Below the pieces are notes generated by a model, which saw only the letters and a program-made list of their open reading frames with translations, was not told the DNA's origin and made no database searches. From Terriglobales bacterium (GTDB lineage: Bacteria > Acidobacteriota > Terriglobia > Terriglobales > Acidobacteriaceae): a DNA stretch of 64,000 nt. The translations under genes and the position numbers were made by a program. Below are positions 1 to 10,700 of this stretch, piece after piece; within the stretch, counting starts at the first letter, position 1; each line of letters starts with the position of its first letter. The stretch spans positions 62,001 to 126,000 of the forward strand of contig JAICXB010000002.1 of assembly GCA_025980765.1 (NCBI GenBank). Reading direction: 5' to 3'.

Positions 1-1
1 G

Positions 2-739
2 ATGATGCTTGGTTTCCGCGCACTGAAATTCTCAGCAAACGTGGCGATGGCTGAGATTACGGGCACGCAAAGCTCCACGAATGTGTCGCAAAAGATAGAG
101 ATAAGTGGCTGGATGGCCACCTTAAACATTATTTTTTCTCTTAGTTTCTTCATTCTCATTTACAAATTTTTGCCGCTTTTGGCGGCTACCGGACTCAAGC
201 ACAGTTTTCCATCGCTGAACAATCGCGTTCTTTTCAATCTCGTAGATGGCGCAATTCGCATTGGACTGTTCCTTCTATTTGTTTGGGGGATAGCCCTGGC
301 GCGCGATATCCACCGTGTGTACGAGTATCACGGCGCAGAGCACAAGACGGTTTTCGCCTTCGAGAGCGGAGAAGCGGTGGATGTACCGCGGGCGCAGAGC
401 TTTGTTACCTGGCATCCGCGCTGCGGAACCAGCTTTCTGATGACAGTGATGCTGATCTGTATTGTGGTGTACAGCATCTTTCCGGTACAGACTTTCTGGG
501 GAAAATTCGCGCTGAGGCTGGCTGCATTGCCGTTTATTGCCGGAATTTCCTACGAACTCATCCGTTATGCGGCACGCAAACGCAACTCGCTGTTCGCATT
601 GCTGACACTGCCCGGCCTCTGGCTGCAGCGCATTACCACCCAGCCGCCCGCCGATGAGCAGGTTGAATGCGCCATCCGCGCACTGGATTGCGCGCTCGAA
701 CTGGAAAAACAGAACGGCGGCGACCTCGTGATTGCCTAG
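2..739 (+). CDS. DUF1385 (YqhQ-like) membrane protein, 5' end outside window
   Basis: DUF1385 family protein of unknown function, cut by the window edge. The visible 245 residues show two or three hydrophobic segments (about residues 38-62, 85-100 and 142-165). They also carry the family landmarks [10 protein letters not shown] (about residue 108) and WHPRCGTSF (about 137). The N-terminal GGQAV-type region expected in full-length relatives is missing, so the Met codons at the window start are probably internal. The gene lies just upstream of prfA and prmC, a neighbourhood commonly seen for this family in Acidobacteriota and Firmicutes. Family membership is clear; function is not known. Confidence 0.85.
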   Translation: MMLGFRALKFSANVAMAEITGTQSSTNVSQKIEISGWMATLNIIFSLSFFILIYKFLPLLAATGLKHSFPSLNNRVLFNLVDGAIRIGLFLLFVWGIALARDIHRVYEYHGAEHKTVFAFESGEAVDVPRAQSFVTWHPRCGTSFLMTVMLICIVVYSIFPVQTFWGKFALRLAALPFIAGISYELIRYAARKRNSLFALLTLPGLWLQRITTQPPADEQVECAIRALDCALELEKQNGGDLVIA

Positions 740-804
740 CGGTCCCCGCCGCGAAATGATCTTTCTTCTTTCCCAATGGGTTTTAGAATCCACCAGAATC
801 ACTT

Positions 805-842
805 CCGCAGCTACTAGTCAGCAGCTAGTAGCTAGCAGCGAG
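805..842. repeat. AGCAGCTAGTAGC-type word repeat in prfA leader
   Basis: Imperfect, dyad-like repetition of the word AGCAGCTAGTAGC ends about 10 nt before the prfA start codon. Related words occur at 5840-5862, 26556-26581 and 60733-60757, each time just upstream of a gene. Confidence 0.5.
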
Positions 843-851
843 TACCTGACA

Positions 852-1928
852 ATGTTTGAACGACTCGACCAAATCGAACAGAAATACCAGGAATTGACCG
901 CTGCGCTGGCCTCGCCGGATATCGTCAGCGACTCGGCGCGATATCAAAAGACCGCGAAGGCGCACAGCGAACTCACGCCCGTTGTCGAACGTTACCGCGA
1001 ATATAAGGACTTGACGCGCGGTATCGCCGAAACCAGGACCATGCTGGCCGACGAACATGATGCCGATCTGAAGGCGATGGCCGAAGAAGAGCTCGCCAGC
1101 CTGCAGTCAAGACTCGAAAAAACCGGGGCAGATCTGAAGGTGCTGCTGCTGCCGAAGGACCCCAATGACGATCGCAACGTCATTCTGGAGATTCGCGCCG
1201 GCACCGGCGGTGATGAATCTTCGCTGTTTGCGGCGGAAATGTTCCGCATGTACTCACGGTATGCGGAAACTCAGCGCTGGAAGGTCGAAGTCATGTCGTC
1301 TTCCGACTCTGGAGTAGGCGGGCTCAAGGAAGTAATTGCCATGATCGAGGGCCATGGCGCCTATTCCAAGCTCAAATATGAAAGCGGAGTGCATCGCGTG
1401 CAGCGCGTTCCCGAAACGGAACAACAGGGCAGGGTCCACACTTCGGCGGTGACCGTCGCAGTCTTGCCCGAAGCGGAGGACGTGGACATCAAGATCGAGG
1501 CCAAAGACATCCGCATCGATACGTTCTGCTCCTCCGGTCCGGGCGGGCAGTCGGTAAATACGACTTATTCGGCGGTACGGATCACGCACCTGCCCACCAA
1601 TACCGTTGTCAGTTGTCAGGACGAGAAGTCACAGATCAAGAATCGGCAGAAGGCGATGCGAGTGTTGCGGTCACGCCTCTACGAAATGGAGCTGGAACGG
1701 CAGCAGGCGGAATTGGCGAAGGAGCGCAAAACTATGGTGGGCTCCGGAGATCGCAGCGAAAAGATTCGCACGTACAACTTTCCGCAGAATCGTGTGACCG
1801 ATCACCGCATCGGGCTGACGATCCACCAGCTTCCCGAAGTGATGGATGGCAAACTGCAGCCGATTATCGACGCGCTTATCGCGCATTTCCAAGCAGAGAA
1901 ACTGAAGCAGGAAGCGGTCCCGGCGTAG
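852..1928 (+). CDS. prfA: Peptide chain release factor 1
   Basis: Class I release factor that recognises UAA/UAG and triggers peptidyl-tRNA hydrolysis on the ribosome. The product is 358 aa, the usual RF1 length. The catalytic GGQ motif is in the stretch GPGGQSVN (about residue 230), and the N-terminal coiled segment starts [15 protein letters not shown]. An in-frame ORF extends upstream to 732, but ATG 852 gives the canonical RF1 N-terminus. The upstream part runs through a word repeat and is not RF1-like. prmC, whose product methylates the GGQ glutamine, follows after 12 nt, so the pair is probably co-transcribed. Confidence 0.97.
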   Translation: MFERLDQIEQKYQELTAALASPDIVSDSARYQKTAKAHSELTPVVERYREYKDLTRGIAETRTMLADEHDADLKAMAEEELASLQSRLEKTGADLKVLLLPKDPNDDRNVILEIRAGTGGDESSLFAAEMFRMYSRYAETQRWKVEVMSSSDSGVGGLKEVIAMIEGHGAYSKLKYESGVHRVQRVPETEQQGRVHTSAVTVAVLPEAEDVDIKIEAKDIRIDTFCSSGPGGQSVNTTYSAVRITHLPTNTVVSCQDEKSQIKNRQKAMRVLRSRLYEMELERQQAELAKERKTMVGSGDRSEKIRTYNFPQNRVTDHRIGLTIHQLPEVMDGKLQPIIDALIAHFQAEKLKQEAVPA

Positions 1929-1940
1929 GGAAAGGCGGTC

Positions 1941-2780
1941 GTGAGGCTGGAGTCGGCGCTCAAGAAAGCCATAGAACGTTTGCAATCCGAAGCACGCGGT
2001 GACATTCGCCTCGACGCCGAGACATTGTTGATGCTTGTGCTGCGACGTGACCGCGCCTATTTGTACACCCATTCCGATGCCTCGCTTTCAGATGCGGAGT
2101 TGTCTCGTTATCGGGAAGTCATCGAACGGCGAGCCTCCGGCGAGCCAATTCAGTACATCACCGGCCATCAGGAATTCTGGGGACTCGATCTAGGAGTCAC
2201 TCCAGCCGTCTTAATTCCCCGTCCTGAAACCGAAAATGCCGTTGAAGCAGCGCTGGAAGCGCTGCGCGGGGCCGAATCGCCGCGAATCATCGATGTCGGA
2301 ACAGGCTCAGGATGCATCGCGCTGGCGCTCGCCTCTGAGCTTCCTCAGGCACACATCGAAGCTACCGATATCTCCGCGGAAGCTCTGGCGATCGCAAGAT
2401 TGAATGCGGAGCGCCTGCACTTGCGCGTCACGCTCGCACAAAGTGACCTGCTCGACAAGTATATTGGCAAAGGCGCTGTCTTCGACCTGGTGATTTCCAA
2501 TCCTCCCTACGTCGGCGAGAGCGAAGCGGACAAGCTGCAGCGCGAAGTTCGCGATCACGAGCCGCATTGCGCGTTGTTCGGCGGAATTCATGGGTTGGAC
2601 ATCTATCTCCGGCTGGTACCACAGGCGCATGAAGTGCTCAAGTCCGGCGGATGGCTGGTGCTCGAAATCGGCTATTCGCAGGAGGCCAGCATTCGGAAAC
2701 TCTTATCGGGATGGAACGAGGTACGATCTGTGGCCGACCTGCAAGGCATTCCTCGAGTCATCGTCGCGCAAAGAAAATAA
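1941..2780 (+). CDS. prmC: Release factor glutamine methyltransferase
   Basis: SAM-dependent N5-glutamine methyltransferase (PrmC/HemK) that modifies the GGQ glutamine of release factors. It has an N-terminal helical domain (about residues 1-80), a SAM-binding motif IDVGTGSGCIALALA (about 115-129) and the catalytic NPPY motif in VISNPPYVGES (about 185). The start is GTG 1941, 12 nt after prfA, preceded by a purine-rich GGGAAAGG. At 279 aa it is normal length. The prfA-prmC order is widely conserved and supports translational maintenance as its role. Confidence 0.95.
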   Translation: MRLESALKKAIERLQSEARGDIRLDAETLLMLVLRRDRAYLYTHSDASLSDAELSRYREVIERRASGEPIQYITGHQEFWGLDLGVTPAVLIPRPETENAVEAALEALRGAESPRIIDVGTGSGCIALALASELPQAHIEATDISAEALAIARLNAERLHLRVTLAQSDLLDKYIGKGAVFDLVISNPPYVGESEADKLQREVRDHEPHCALFGGIHGLDIYLRLVPQAHEVLKSGGWLVLEIGYSQEASIRKLLSGWNEVRSVADLQGIPRVIVAQRK

Positions 2781-2881
2781 TCTCTACGCTGTTTTTCGTT
2801 CGCAGCTCATTTGTCAGGCCTCCGTCTGCGCTGTTCCTACATCCAAGTACAGGAACGTAAGCAGCACAAGTGTCTCAATCG

Positions 2882-4198
2882 ATGAGTTCACGCCCCAACA
2901 TTCTTCCTTATCCTTTCCGCAACGGCTGGCGACTCCGCTGGAATGAATGGCGGTTGAAGGGCAATGCCTCCCTGGTGCTCAGCGGCAGTCTCATCATGCT
3001 GGTGGGTTCGCTGCTGGTGGCGGGTATCAATTTCGGATTCAATGTCGCCATGGCACGGCTGCTGGGTCCGGCTCTCTTCGCCCAGGCGACAGCAATTGTG
3101 ACCTTATTAATGCTGCTGTCGGCCGTGAGTTTGTCGTTCCAACTGGTCTCAGCAAAGTTCATCGCTCGCAACACGACCCGGTCAGGAAAGGCGGCGGTCT
3201 ACCGCACGTTGCAACGGCAAGCATGGCTGGTTGGTATCGCGGTAGCATTGCTGCTCGCCGTTGCTCAGACTCCCATTGCCGGATATCTGCATCTGCCAAG
3301 ATCATGGCTGCTCACGGTGCTCGCACTGGGCATGGCGTTCTACATTCCATTGGGAGTGAAGCGCGGCAGGATGCAGGGTCTGTGCGCCTTCGCACCGCTT
3401 TCCGGCAATTACATTCTGGAAGCCGCTTCCAAGCTGGCGATTGCGGTCGTGCTGGTGGAAATGGGCTACGGCGTTTTGGGAGCTGTAGGCGCTATTTCGG
3501 CCTCGATTGTAGCTGCGGTTCTGTTGCCGGCACCACAGTCGGGAGCGCCAGAGGAGTCTAGCGATGCGGAATTTATTCCAGCTTCATTCCGCGAGGGGAT
3601 GCAGGCGATTGTCTTCTTCATCGGGCAAGTCGTAATCAACAACATCGATATTCTTCTGGTGAAACATTTCTTTGCTTCAGAACTGGCCGGTGTGTATGCG
3701 GCTGTTGCTCTCGTCGGACGCGTTCTCTACTTTGCTGCCTGGTCGATCGTGAGCGCCATGTTTCCAGTCAGCGCCGCAGCCAAAGACGAAGAAGATCCCA
3801 ACAAGGCGCAGGTGTTGTTGCTCCCACTGTTGATCGTGCTGCTGATGTCTGCGTGTTTCATTTTCATACTCGCCGTGTTCCCTGGCTTCATCATTCATTT
3901 GATTTTTGGCGAGGGCTTCAGCTCGGCCGAACCGCTGCTGAGTCTGTACGCGGTCGCAACCGCACTCTATGCCCTCTCGGTGGTGTTGATCACCTACGAA
4001 ATGTCTCGCAAAATCGCGAATACCGGTTGGCTGCAGCTGTTGTTCAGCGGCGCTCTGGTGTTGTTGATTTACATCTTCCATTCCAGCTTGCGGCAAGTGA
4101 TTGAAGTGCAGATTGGGCTCATGCTGGTGATGCTGGTGGTAGTTTCACTCCCATTTTTACGTATGTTCACAAGCGTCCGGTGGAAGGAGGCCGCATGA
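2882..4198 (+). CDS. Polysaccharide flippase-like membrane protein (MATE/MOP fold)
   Basis: Predicted multi-span inner-membrane protein of the MOP superfamily (Wzx/MurJ-like lipid-linked saccharide flippases). It has about 12 hydrophobic helices, starting with an Arg-rich cytoplasmic N-terminus and a first helix near residues 30-55. The motif-bearing NFGFNVAMARLLGPALFAQ is typical of the first two helices of polysaccharide exporters. Start options are GTG 2870 and ATG 2882, in frame four codons apart; ATG is preferred. The stop overlaps the ATG of the next gene (ATGA), implying translational coupling. The substrate cannot be told from sequence. Confidence 0.8.
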   Translation: MSSRPNILPYPFRNGWRLRWNEWRLKGNASLVLSGSLIMLVGSLLVAGINFGFNVAMARLLGPALFAQATAIVTLLMLLSAVSLSFQLVSAKFIARNTTRSGKAAVYRTLQRQAWLVGIAVALLLAVAQTPIAGYLHLPRSWLLTVLALGMAFYIPLGVKRGRMQGLCAFAPLSGNYILEAASKLAIAVVLVEMGYGVLGAVGAISASIVAAVLLPAPQSGAPEESSDAEFIPASFREGMQAIVFFIGQVVINNIDILLVKHFFASELAGVYAAVALVGRVLYFAAWSIVSAMFPVSAAAKDEEDPNKAQVLLLPLLIVLLMSACFIFILAVFPGFIIHLIFGEGFSSAEPLLSLYAVATALYALSVVLITYEMSRKIANTGWLQLLFSGALVLLIYIFHSSLRQVIEVQIGLMLVMLVVVSLPFLRMFTSVRWKEAA

Positions 4199-4950
4199 TT
4201 GTCAAGCGCCGCGTTACCGAAGCGGAAGTCATCTCCGAATTCTTGAGAAACGAGTTTTATCAAAAGGAATACAACCGCGATCGCGATGAACTCGAGGAGT
4301 ACGTCATCCATCCTGATCTCACCAATAAAGCGCAGAATGCGGTTCGACGCGCCCTGCTGTTCCGGCGCCGCGGGCGCATGTGGCGAGAGCTCCCCAAGGA
4401 CACCCAGTGGTACGAAGTGGAAATCGACGAACAGGATTTGAACCGGATTCGAGTGTTTCCCCGCGCCCACTGGCGCAAAATATCCAATGGTAGTTTCCTG
4501 CTGAGCGAAATTGTAAAGCGGATACGATCTGCTCCGAGTGCCCGGTCGCACCCGGCGTTCTCCAAAATCCATTCCTTGCGCTATCGCCTCCTTCGCGATC
4601 CCATCGATTCTGCTGTGCTGTTGATTGGAGTGGACGAAACTCAGCCACTCACGATTCTCGAAGGCAATCATCGTCTGGCCGCCGCAATGCTGGTTTCGCC
4701 GCAGCTTGTGCACAAGGGATTTCGCGTGCTCTGTGGGCTTTCCCCCAAAATGCGCCAGTCCTGCTGGTACAACACCAATCTCCCGAACCTCTGGAATTAC
4801 CTGAAGAACCGTATCAGGAACGTCATTGACCGAGAGGCCGACGTGCGGCGCGCGTTGACATTGGCGCAGCCCCGCCATTCCGCTTCCCATGCATTCGAGA
4901 ACGAAATTCACGATGCGCAGAAAGCCGAAGTGAAGGAAGTGGTGGGATAG
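4195..4950 (+). CDS. Uncharacterised protein with a ParB/Srx-like EGNHRL motif
   Basis: 251-aa soluble protein, not recognised with certainty. The stretch LTILEGNHRLAAAM (about residues 153-166) resembles the DGxHR nucleotide-binding motif of ParB/sulfiredoxin-like domains. The rest is rich in Arg and Glu and has no membrane segment. ATG 4195 has a strong AAGGAGG eight bases upstream and overlaps the flippase stop (ATGA), so it is translationally coupled. ORF positions upstream to 4180 lack this spacing. Coupling to a flippase suggests a role in glycan or lipid-carrier metabolism, but that is inference only. Confidence 0.65.
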   Translation: MIVKRRVTEAEVISEFLRNEFYQKEYNRDRDELEEYVIHPDLTNKAQNAVRRALLFRRRGRMWRELPKDTQWYEVEIDEQDLNRIRVFPRAHWRKISNGSFLLSEIVKRIRSAPSARSHPAFSKIHSLRYRLLRDPIDSAVLLIGVDETQPLTILEGNHRLAAAMLVSPQLVHKGFRVLCGLSPKMRQSCWYNTNLPNLWNYLKNRIRNVIDREADVRRALTLAQPRHSASHAFENEIHDAQKAEVKEVVG

Positions 4951-5062
4951 GCTTCGGAGCTACGCAGATTCAAAGCTGCTTCTGTTTCCAACCTGCTGCT
5001 CTGTTCCCGCATCTGTCACTGTGAGCATCTCAATCCGCTCACCCAAAGAAACCGGAGTTGTT

Positions 5063-5662
5063 ATGAGTTTCAAGCAAACGGGTCTTCGCCCACTGGCGAT
5101 ACTGCTTTCGTTGTTGATGTGCAATGTGCCGCAGTATCTGGCAGCCCAGACGGCGGCCAGCGCGAGCCCGAACACACAGGTGACGCAAAATCCAGTCGCG
5201 AATGCGCAGACTGGCGCCTCCGCGCCCGCTCAAAACGCGGCGCAGGCGCCACAAACCCAGCAACCGGCGGCTTCGCAGTCCACCATTCCCGATCCATCCC
5301 AGGCGCCGCTACAGCCTGTGCCCAGCAATGTTCCTGATGACCAGAGCGCTGCGCCAAACGCGCCGAGCGCAATGCAACAAGAGCAAACTGCGCAGAAGCC
5401 GGTTACTAAGACGCTCTCTGCGCCTGCAGTGCAAGTGCAGCGGCCGACGATCCCATTAGGCACGGCTACCGCTCAGGAAGGCGTCACCCGTGGCGGTCTG
5501 GCGTCGAAGCCGGCTGGAACCGCGATCGCGCCGGCGAAGCAGCGCCAGGTACGGTCAGTGTTGATCAAGCTGGGACTGGTTGCGGCTGGAGCTGCCGCGA
5601 TTGGCACGGTTGTGGGCCTGAGCAGAAGCACCTCCAGTGTTCCGCCGGGCGCGCCGCGATAG
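5063..5662 (+). CDS. Secreted Ala/Pro/Gln-rich protein with C-terminal hydrophobic anchor
   Basis: 199-aa low-complexity protein. Residues 1-28 form a signal peptide (MSFKQTGLRPLAILLSLLM, cleavage near YLAAQ). The middle (about 30-140) is dominated by Ala, Pro, Gln and Ser. Close to the C-terminus is a Gly/Ala-rich hydrophobic segment, KLGLVAAGAAAIGTVVGL (about 168-186). The ATG at 5063 gives the signal peptide; the in-frame start at 5021 does not. It is probably a periplasmic or envelope-anchored protein. No family is recognised. Confidence 0.6.
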   Translation: MSFKQTGLRPLAILLSLLMCNVPQYLAAQTAASASPNTQVTQNPVANAQTGASAPAQNAAQAPQTQQPAASQSTIPDPSQAPLQPVPSNVPDDQSAAPNAPSAMQQEQTAQKPVTKTLSAPAVQVQRPTIPLGTATAQEGVTRGGLASKPAGTAIAPAKQRQVRSVLIKLGLVAAGAAAIGTVVGLSRSTSSVPPGAPR

Positions 5663-5694
5663 GACTTAGGCTGCTGGCCGACTGCAAAAGCAAG

Positions 5695-5815
5695 CCAACA
5701 GCTCTACCACGGATTTCACGGTTGTGCACGGTTCGCACGGATGAAACCAATTTAAGAAAGAATTGATCCGTGGAATCCGTGCACATCCGCGAAATCCGCG
5801 GTAAGGCTGTTGTTT
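5695..5815. repeat. Dyad word repeat, CAACAGCTCTACC...ATTTCACGG family
   Basis: Inverted arrangement of words such as ACGGATTTCACGG and CCGCGAAATCCGCGG, bounded by CAACAGCTCTACC on the left and a GGTAAGGCTGTTG complement on the right. Related copies lie at 33841-33922 and 40452-40545. It lies between two plus-strand genes. Confidence 0.65.
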
Positions 5816-5877
5816 TTGATTTTGGTTGTTGCGTTTTGGCCAGCAGCTCGTAGCTAACAGAAAGGGACTCTCACAAA

Positions 5878-6585
5878 TTGAGCATTCGATCTCCTCTATT
5901 GATCACTTTTTCCGGACTCGATGGCGCAGGCAAAAGCACGCAGATCGAAAACCTCCGCGAGCGCCTTGCCGCCGCCGGTCTCAAGATCAGGCAATTGGCA
6001 TTTTGGGACGACGTAGTTGTTGGCACGCGCTATCGTGAAGGTTTCGTGCACAAGGTCTATCGCAGCGAGCAGGGAATTGGCGCGCCGGACAAACCCGTAA
6101 ATCGCCGCGACAAGAACATGCGCGCCTGGTACTTGACCTGCTTGCGTCACGCGATGTACCTGCTCGACGCAATCAATCTGCGTCGCGTGATCACGAGAGC
6201 TCTCCACTCGGGAACGGATGTGATCATCGTCGATCGTTACATCTATGACGAGCTGGTCAATCTTCCGTTGAATCGCGCTGTGACGCGCGGTTTCGTTCGC
6301 CTCTGCGCAACGTTTGTCCCCTTACCCGATCTCGCCTGTTTGCTGGATGCCGATCCCGAAGCTGCGCGGGCGCGCAAGCCTGAATATCCAATCGATTTTT
6401 TGCGCCAGAGCCGAACAGCCTACCATCGGCTGGCCAATTTGCTGGGAACGATGACCCTGATTCCGCCGCTGCCGCTGGTGGATGCCAAAGCTGCAGTGGT
6501 CACGGCCTGCGATCGCGCAATTCTCACCAAGGAACTCAAATTGGGAACTCACGAGAATCGCACCGCAGGAGCGCGCGTCGCGTAA
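5878..6585 (+). CDS. Thymidylate-kinase-like P-loop kinase
   Basis: 235-aa nucleoside-monophosphate-kinase fold protein related to thymidylate kinase (dTMP + ATP to dTDP). The Walker A is FSGLDGAGKST (about residues 10-20), and VDRYIYDELVNLPLN (about 118-132) matches the DRY/substrate region. It is diverged from the housekeeping Tmk: long insertions and no clear LID arginine cluster were seen. The start is TTG 5878, preceded by AAAGGG. Such TMK-like proteins are frequent in polysaccharide loci, so a housekeeping role is not certain. Confidence 0.7.
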   Translation: MSIRSPLLITFSGLDGAGKSTQIENLRERLAAAGLKIRQLAFWDDVVVGTRYREGFVHKVYRSEQGIGAPDKPVNRRDKNMRAWYLTCLRHAMYLLDAINLRRVITRALHSGTDVIIVDRYIYDELVNLPLNRAVTRGFVRLCATFVPLPDLACLLDADPEAARARKPEYPIDFLRQSRTAYHRLANLLGTMTLIPPLPLVDAKAAVVTACDRAILTKELKLGTHENRTAGARVA

Positions 6586-6719
6586 ACTCGCTCGTCAAGA
6601 CTACCTGCAGAGATCGCAGGGAATGTGAAATAATTCGCGTGCACACGCACAACCGTCAATGTGTTTGCACGTTATCTGGGCTGAAACCCGGCGGCTCCGC
6701 TCTTCGTCTAACACTGTTA

Positions 6720-7652
6720 ATGAACAAGCGCATTCCAGCAGCTCTCGTAGTGGCCTGTTCGTTGCTGCTGCTGGGCGCCCGGCCGGCTTCCAATGACCAC
6801 TTTTCTTCTATCGTGATTGGCGGCTCAACCATCGATGTGAGCCTGGTCGACGACGACCTCAAGCCCAAGCAGGACGAGCTGCTTACCTGGGTGCGCAACG
6901 CTTCCCAGGCCATCGAAGCCTATTATGGAAAATTTCCGTTAACCGAAACCAGCGTCAACATCCATTCCTTCGACGGCAGCGGCGTGCGCGCCGGACGCAC
7001 CTTTGGCCGCACCGATAGCGGCTTCATTCGCATCTCAGTCGGCGCTGACACTACGGCTGCCGAACTGCACAAAGACTGGATGATGACGCACGAGATGGTG
7101 CACCTCACCTTTCCTTCGGTTCCCGAGCAGCACCACTGGATCGAGGAAGGACTGGCAGTGTACGTGGAGCCAATCGCGCGCATGCGCTCTGGCAACATGA
7201 CGCCGGAGGAAGCATGGGGAGAGATGGTGCGCGACATGCCGCAGGGCCAGCCGCAGTCCGGCGCCGAGGGCCTCGACCATACCGACACCTGGGCAAACAC
7301 CTATTGGGGAGGAGCGCTGTTCTCGTTTGTCGCCGACGTAGAAATCCGCAAGCGAACCCACAATCAGAAGGGACTCGATGACGCACTGCGCGCAATCCTG
7401 AACGCCGGCGGCAATATCACGCAGGATTGGGAATTGCATCGCGTATTCGAAGTAGGTGACAAAGCCGTGGGCGTGCCTGTGCTGGAAGAGCTCTACGACA
7501 AGATGAAAGACAAGCCGGTCACTGTGGATCTCGACGGCATGTGGAAAGAACTGGGTGTTTCGCGCCAGAACGGCACGACCACCTTCAATGACCGCGCGCC
7601 GCTGGCTGCGATTCGCGAAGCGATTACCACAGGAAAGGCGCCGAAGCGTTGA
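6720..7652 (+). CDS. Secreted gluzincin-type zinc metallopeptidase
   Basis: 310-aa exported protein with signal peptide MNKRIPAALVVACSLLLLGA and a zinc site. HEMVH (about residues 124-128) fits HExxH, and WIEEGLAVYVEP some 15 residues later supplies the third-ligand Glu, the pattern of the peptidase MA clan. The ORF is open upstream to 6639, but ATG 6720 is the start that yields the signal peptide. The protein is periplasmic or extracellular; the substrate is unknown. It converges on the activase gene, with a repeat hairpin in between. Confidence 0.75.
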   Translation: MNKRIPAALVVACSLLLLGARPASNDHFSSIVIGGSTIDVSLVDDDLKPKQDELLTWVRNASQAIEAYYGKFPLTETSVNIHSFDGSGVRAGRTFGRTDSGFIRISVGADTTAAELHKDWMMTHEMVHLTFPSVPEQHHWIEEGLAVYVEPIARMRSGNMTPEEAWGEMVRDMPQGQPQSGAEGLDHTDTWANTYWGGALFSFVADVEIRKRTHNQKGLDDALRAILNAGGNITQDWELHRVFEVGDKAVGVPVLEELYDKMKDKPVTVDLDGMWKELGVSRQNGTTTFNDRAPLAAIREAITTGKAPKR

Positions 7653-7653
7653 G

Positions 7654-7732
7654 CTTGTGGACGCAGTGGACTTAATGGACGCGATCGACTTAGGTTTCGT
7701 CCACTAAGTCCACAAAGTCCATTACGTCCATT
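7654..7732. repeat. 9-bp word inverted repeat (GTGGACTTA)
   Basis: About four imperfect nonamers of the type GTGGACGCA / GTGGACTTA / ATGGACGCG are followed by four complementary ones (GTCCACTAA, GTCCACAAA, GTCCATTAC, GTCCATTTA). Together they make one long imperfect hairpin. It fills the gap between two convergent genes and could act as a bidirectional terminator. Confidence 0.65.
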
Positions 7733-10700
7733 TAATCTGCACCTACCTCGGCTTCACGGACCGCCATCAATTCCTCGCGCAGCTTGCGCTCATACTCCGC
7801 CAGTTGCGCGTCAATGTCGTTAACCGCCTCCCGTTTTTTGACCAGGTCTTCGCGATAGCGTCGCAGGAAATAGTCGATCGTCTCCACGCGAATTCTGATC
7901 GAGCCGGTCGGCTTGTTTTCGTCGAGGTCCTTGAAAGCGAAATACGGCGTCCCCGAGTTCTCGATGATGTCCTCGATCACGCTATAGATGGGGGCATCGT
8001 GTCCACACTTGAAATTTGAGATCTCCAGCGCCACCAGATTGGGATGCCGCGCTGTGAACTTGGCCGCCCAGATCTTGTGGTTGGTGCTGCCCGAATATGC
8101 GTTCTTCCAAACATCGGTGATGTCGAGCGGATTCTTGATTACGCCCGCGCGCACTTCGTCGCCGAAGAGACGGTCGAGGATGTCGTCATCGATCGGCAAA
8201 TGGCTCTGTGAGAAGACGGGATACCCGAGCTTCTGAAACTCATCCATGATCTCGTGATTCACGCCGGGATCGTGGTGATACGCGCGACCCAGCATCACGA
8301 TACCGATGCGGTTCTCGCGCTCCAGCATCTCCAGCGTTTCTCGCGCGCGCTTGCGCATGCCGGCTTCATAGTCCTCCTGGGCTCTGAAAGCGACCTCGAT
8401 GGCGCGATCGTTTTCTTCTTCGCTCAATCCCAGCACCGGCTGCCAGGCGCGATACATCTGCAAGCTCAATAGCTTGCGGTCAGCGAGATTCAAAATGGGA
8501 TCGAGATAGGTGATGCCGTGTTCCTTGAAGACGTCGGTCTCTTTCGTGAACGCGGCTTTTACGGCATCGGGCGTTGCCGTCACCGTCGGACAGGCGTTTG
8601 AGCCGGTCGTGCACTTCAGGTGCGTTGTCATCACGTCGATCATCGGGAAGAAGATCGCGTCGAGCGGCTTCTTCGCGTGCTTTACCCAGATCAGATTGTA
8701 GACGTGAGGAATGCCGATCTTTGATGGGAAGCAGGGATCGATCGCTCCGCGTCCCGCGCCCGCCTTGTACATGTCGCGGCTGGTGTAGTCGGAGTAGACG
8801 ATGTTCTCGGGCTCCAGCCCCAGGCTCTCGAGATACGCGCTGAACATCGGCGCATAGACATACATGTTCAGCACCTTGGGCATGCCGACGCGCATAGTTG
8901 CGCGCTTCTTCATCAGCTCTGCGCGCTGCTTCACCGCCGCGGACTGCCACGGCCATTTTGCGCTGGGAATGGGATCGGCGATCTTTTTGGGATTCTGCGA
9001 GCGCCATACCGAGCTGGCGGCGATCTCGACGTAGTTCGGATTGGCATCCTTCATCGCATCGAGGCCAGCCTTGATCCCGCGCATCGCGGCTACATCTTCC
9101 ACCTGGCCTTTCTCGCAAGTAGAGATGATCAGGCGCTGCTCGCCCTGCTGCAACGGAACTTTGGACTTGAACGCCGGCGCCTTCCACTCTTTGGCTTCGC
9201 CCACCTGCACGTCGATGAAGGTGCGCAGGCAGTTGTTCTTGCAGAAGTAGCAGCGCGTGTTCTCGTTGCGCGTGGTGCGATAGCTGATCGCCTGCACCGC
9301 GTCGAGGCCGATGAACGTGGTTTTGCGCCCGTTCTGGTAGAGGCGCATGGCTTCGACAGCGGCGCCGATCGCGCCGGATTCGCCGCAGTGCTCGTGGACG
9401 ATGACTTCGGCTTCGGCCTGGTCGCTGCGGAAGTGCGATTTCACGAAATCGACTTCGGCCTTCACCGCCGCCAGATTTTTTTGTGTCCCCCCCTGCAGGA
9501 TGAAGCGCGTACCCAACTTTGCCAAATTGGGAATGCTGGCGACATACAGGAAGATGTTCTTGGGCAGCACCGCCGCCAGTCCGGCGAGGATCTCTTTTGC
9601 CGCCCAGCCCTGGCGCTGGAAGTTGACGATATCGGACTGCATGAACACTGCGCAGCCGTAGCCGAAGACCGGCATCTGGTTGGCGGAAAATGCGATGTCG
9701 GAATACTCGTCCACTTTAATGCCCAGCGATTCCGCGGTCGATTGGAGGAAGTATCCATTTCCCGCTGAGCACTGGGTGTTGAGCTTGAAGTCCTTGACGC
9801 GACCGTCTTTCAGGACTATCAACTTGATGTCCTGGCCGCCGACATCGACAATGCAATGCGGATCGTCGTAGAAGCGCATTGCGGACTCGGTGTGCGCCAC
9901 GGTCTCGACGAGAGCGACATCGGCATGCAGCACTTCCTTCAACACGTCCTTGGCGTAACCGGTAGTGCCGACCCCGAGAACGTCCATGGTCGCGCCCTGT
10001 GCCTCCACTTGCTGCCGCAGCGCGACGAACATATCGATCGTGTCCTGGATGGGGTTGCCGTTTGAAAGCTGATAGGCCTTGCACAGCACCGAACCATCTT
10101 CGCCGATCAAGACGGCTTTGGTGGAAGTGGAACCGCCATCGACTCCGATGAAGCCGCTCACGGTGCTTCCCGAAGTGAACTTCGCCCCAATAAATCGCGG
10201 AATGGTGTACTTGGTCTTGAATTCCTGCAACTCCTCGTCCGAGGCGCTGAGCCCGGCGGCGCCGGATTGCGATTTTTCTTCCAGGCGGCCGACCTCGATG
10301 TAGTGCTCGAGTTTTTCCGTGCCTTGATACCAGCCGACGTCAGGGTCTTCATCCTTTCCAAACTCGATCGAGCCGAGCGCGGCAAAGTATTGCGCGTTCT
10401 CCGGCGTTTTTATCAGCGTCTCCGGGCTTTCCCCTTCCGGAATTGGGACTTTGCGCTCTTCCCAGGTTTTGGGAATGTTGTGCTGCCAGGCTTCGCGCAT
10501 TCCGCGAATGAAACAGTTTGGTCCGCCCAGGAGCAGAACGTGCGGACGCAGCGTGTGTCCGCGCGTGAGGACAGAAAGGTTTTGCAGCACGATGGCGTCA
10601 AAGAGCGAAGCCATGAGCTGGTCGGAGGGAATGCCCTGCTTCTGCAGGCCGTTGATGTCGGTCTCGGCGAAGACGCCGCACTTGCCAGCGACGGGATGCA

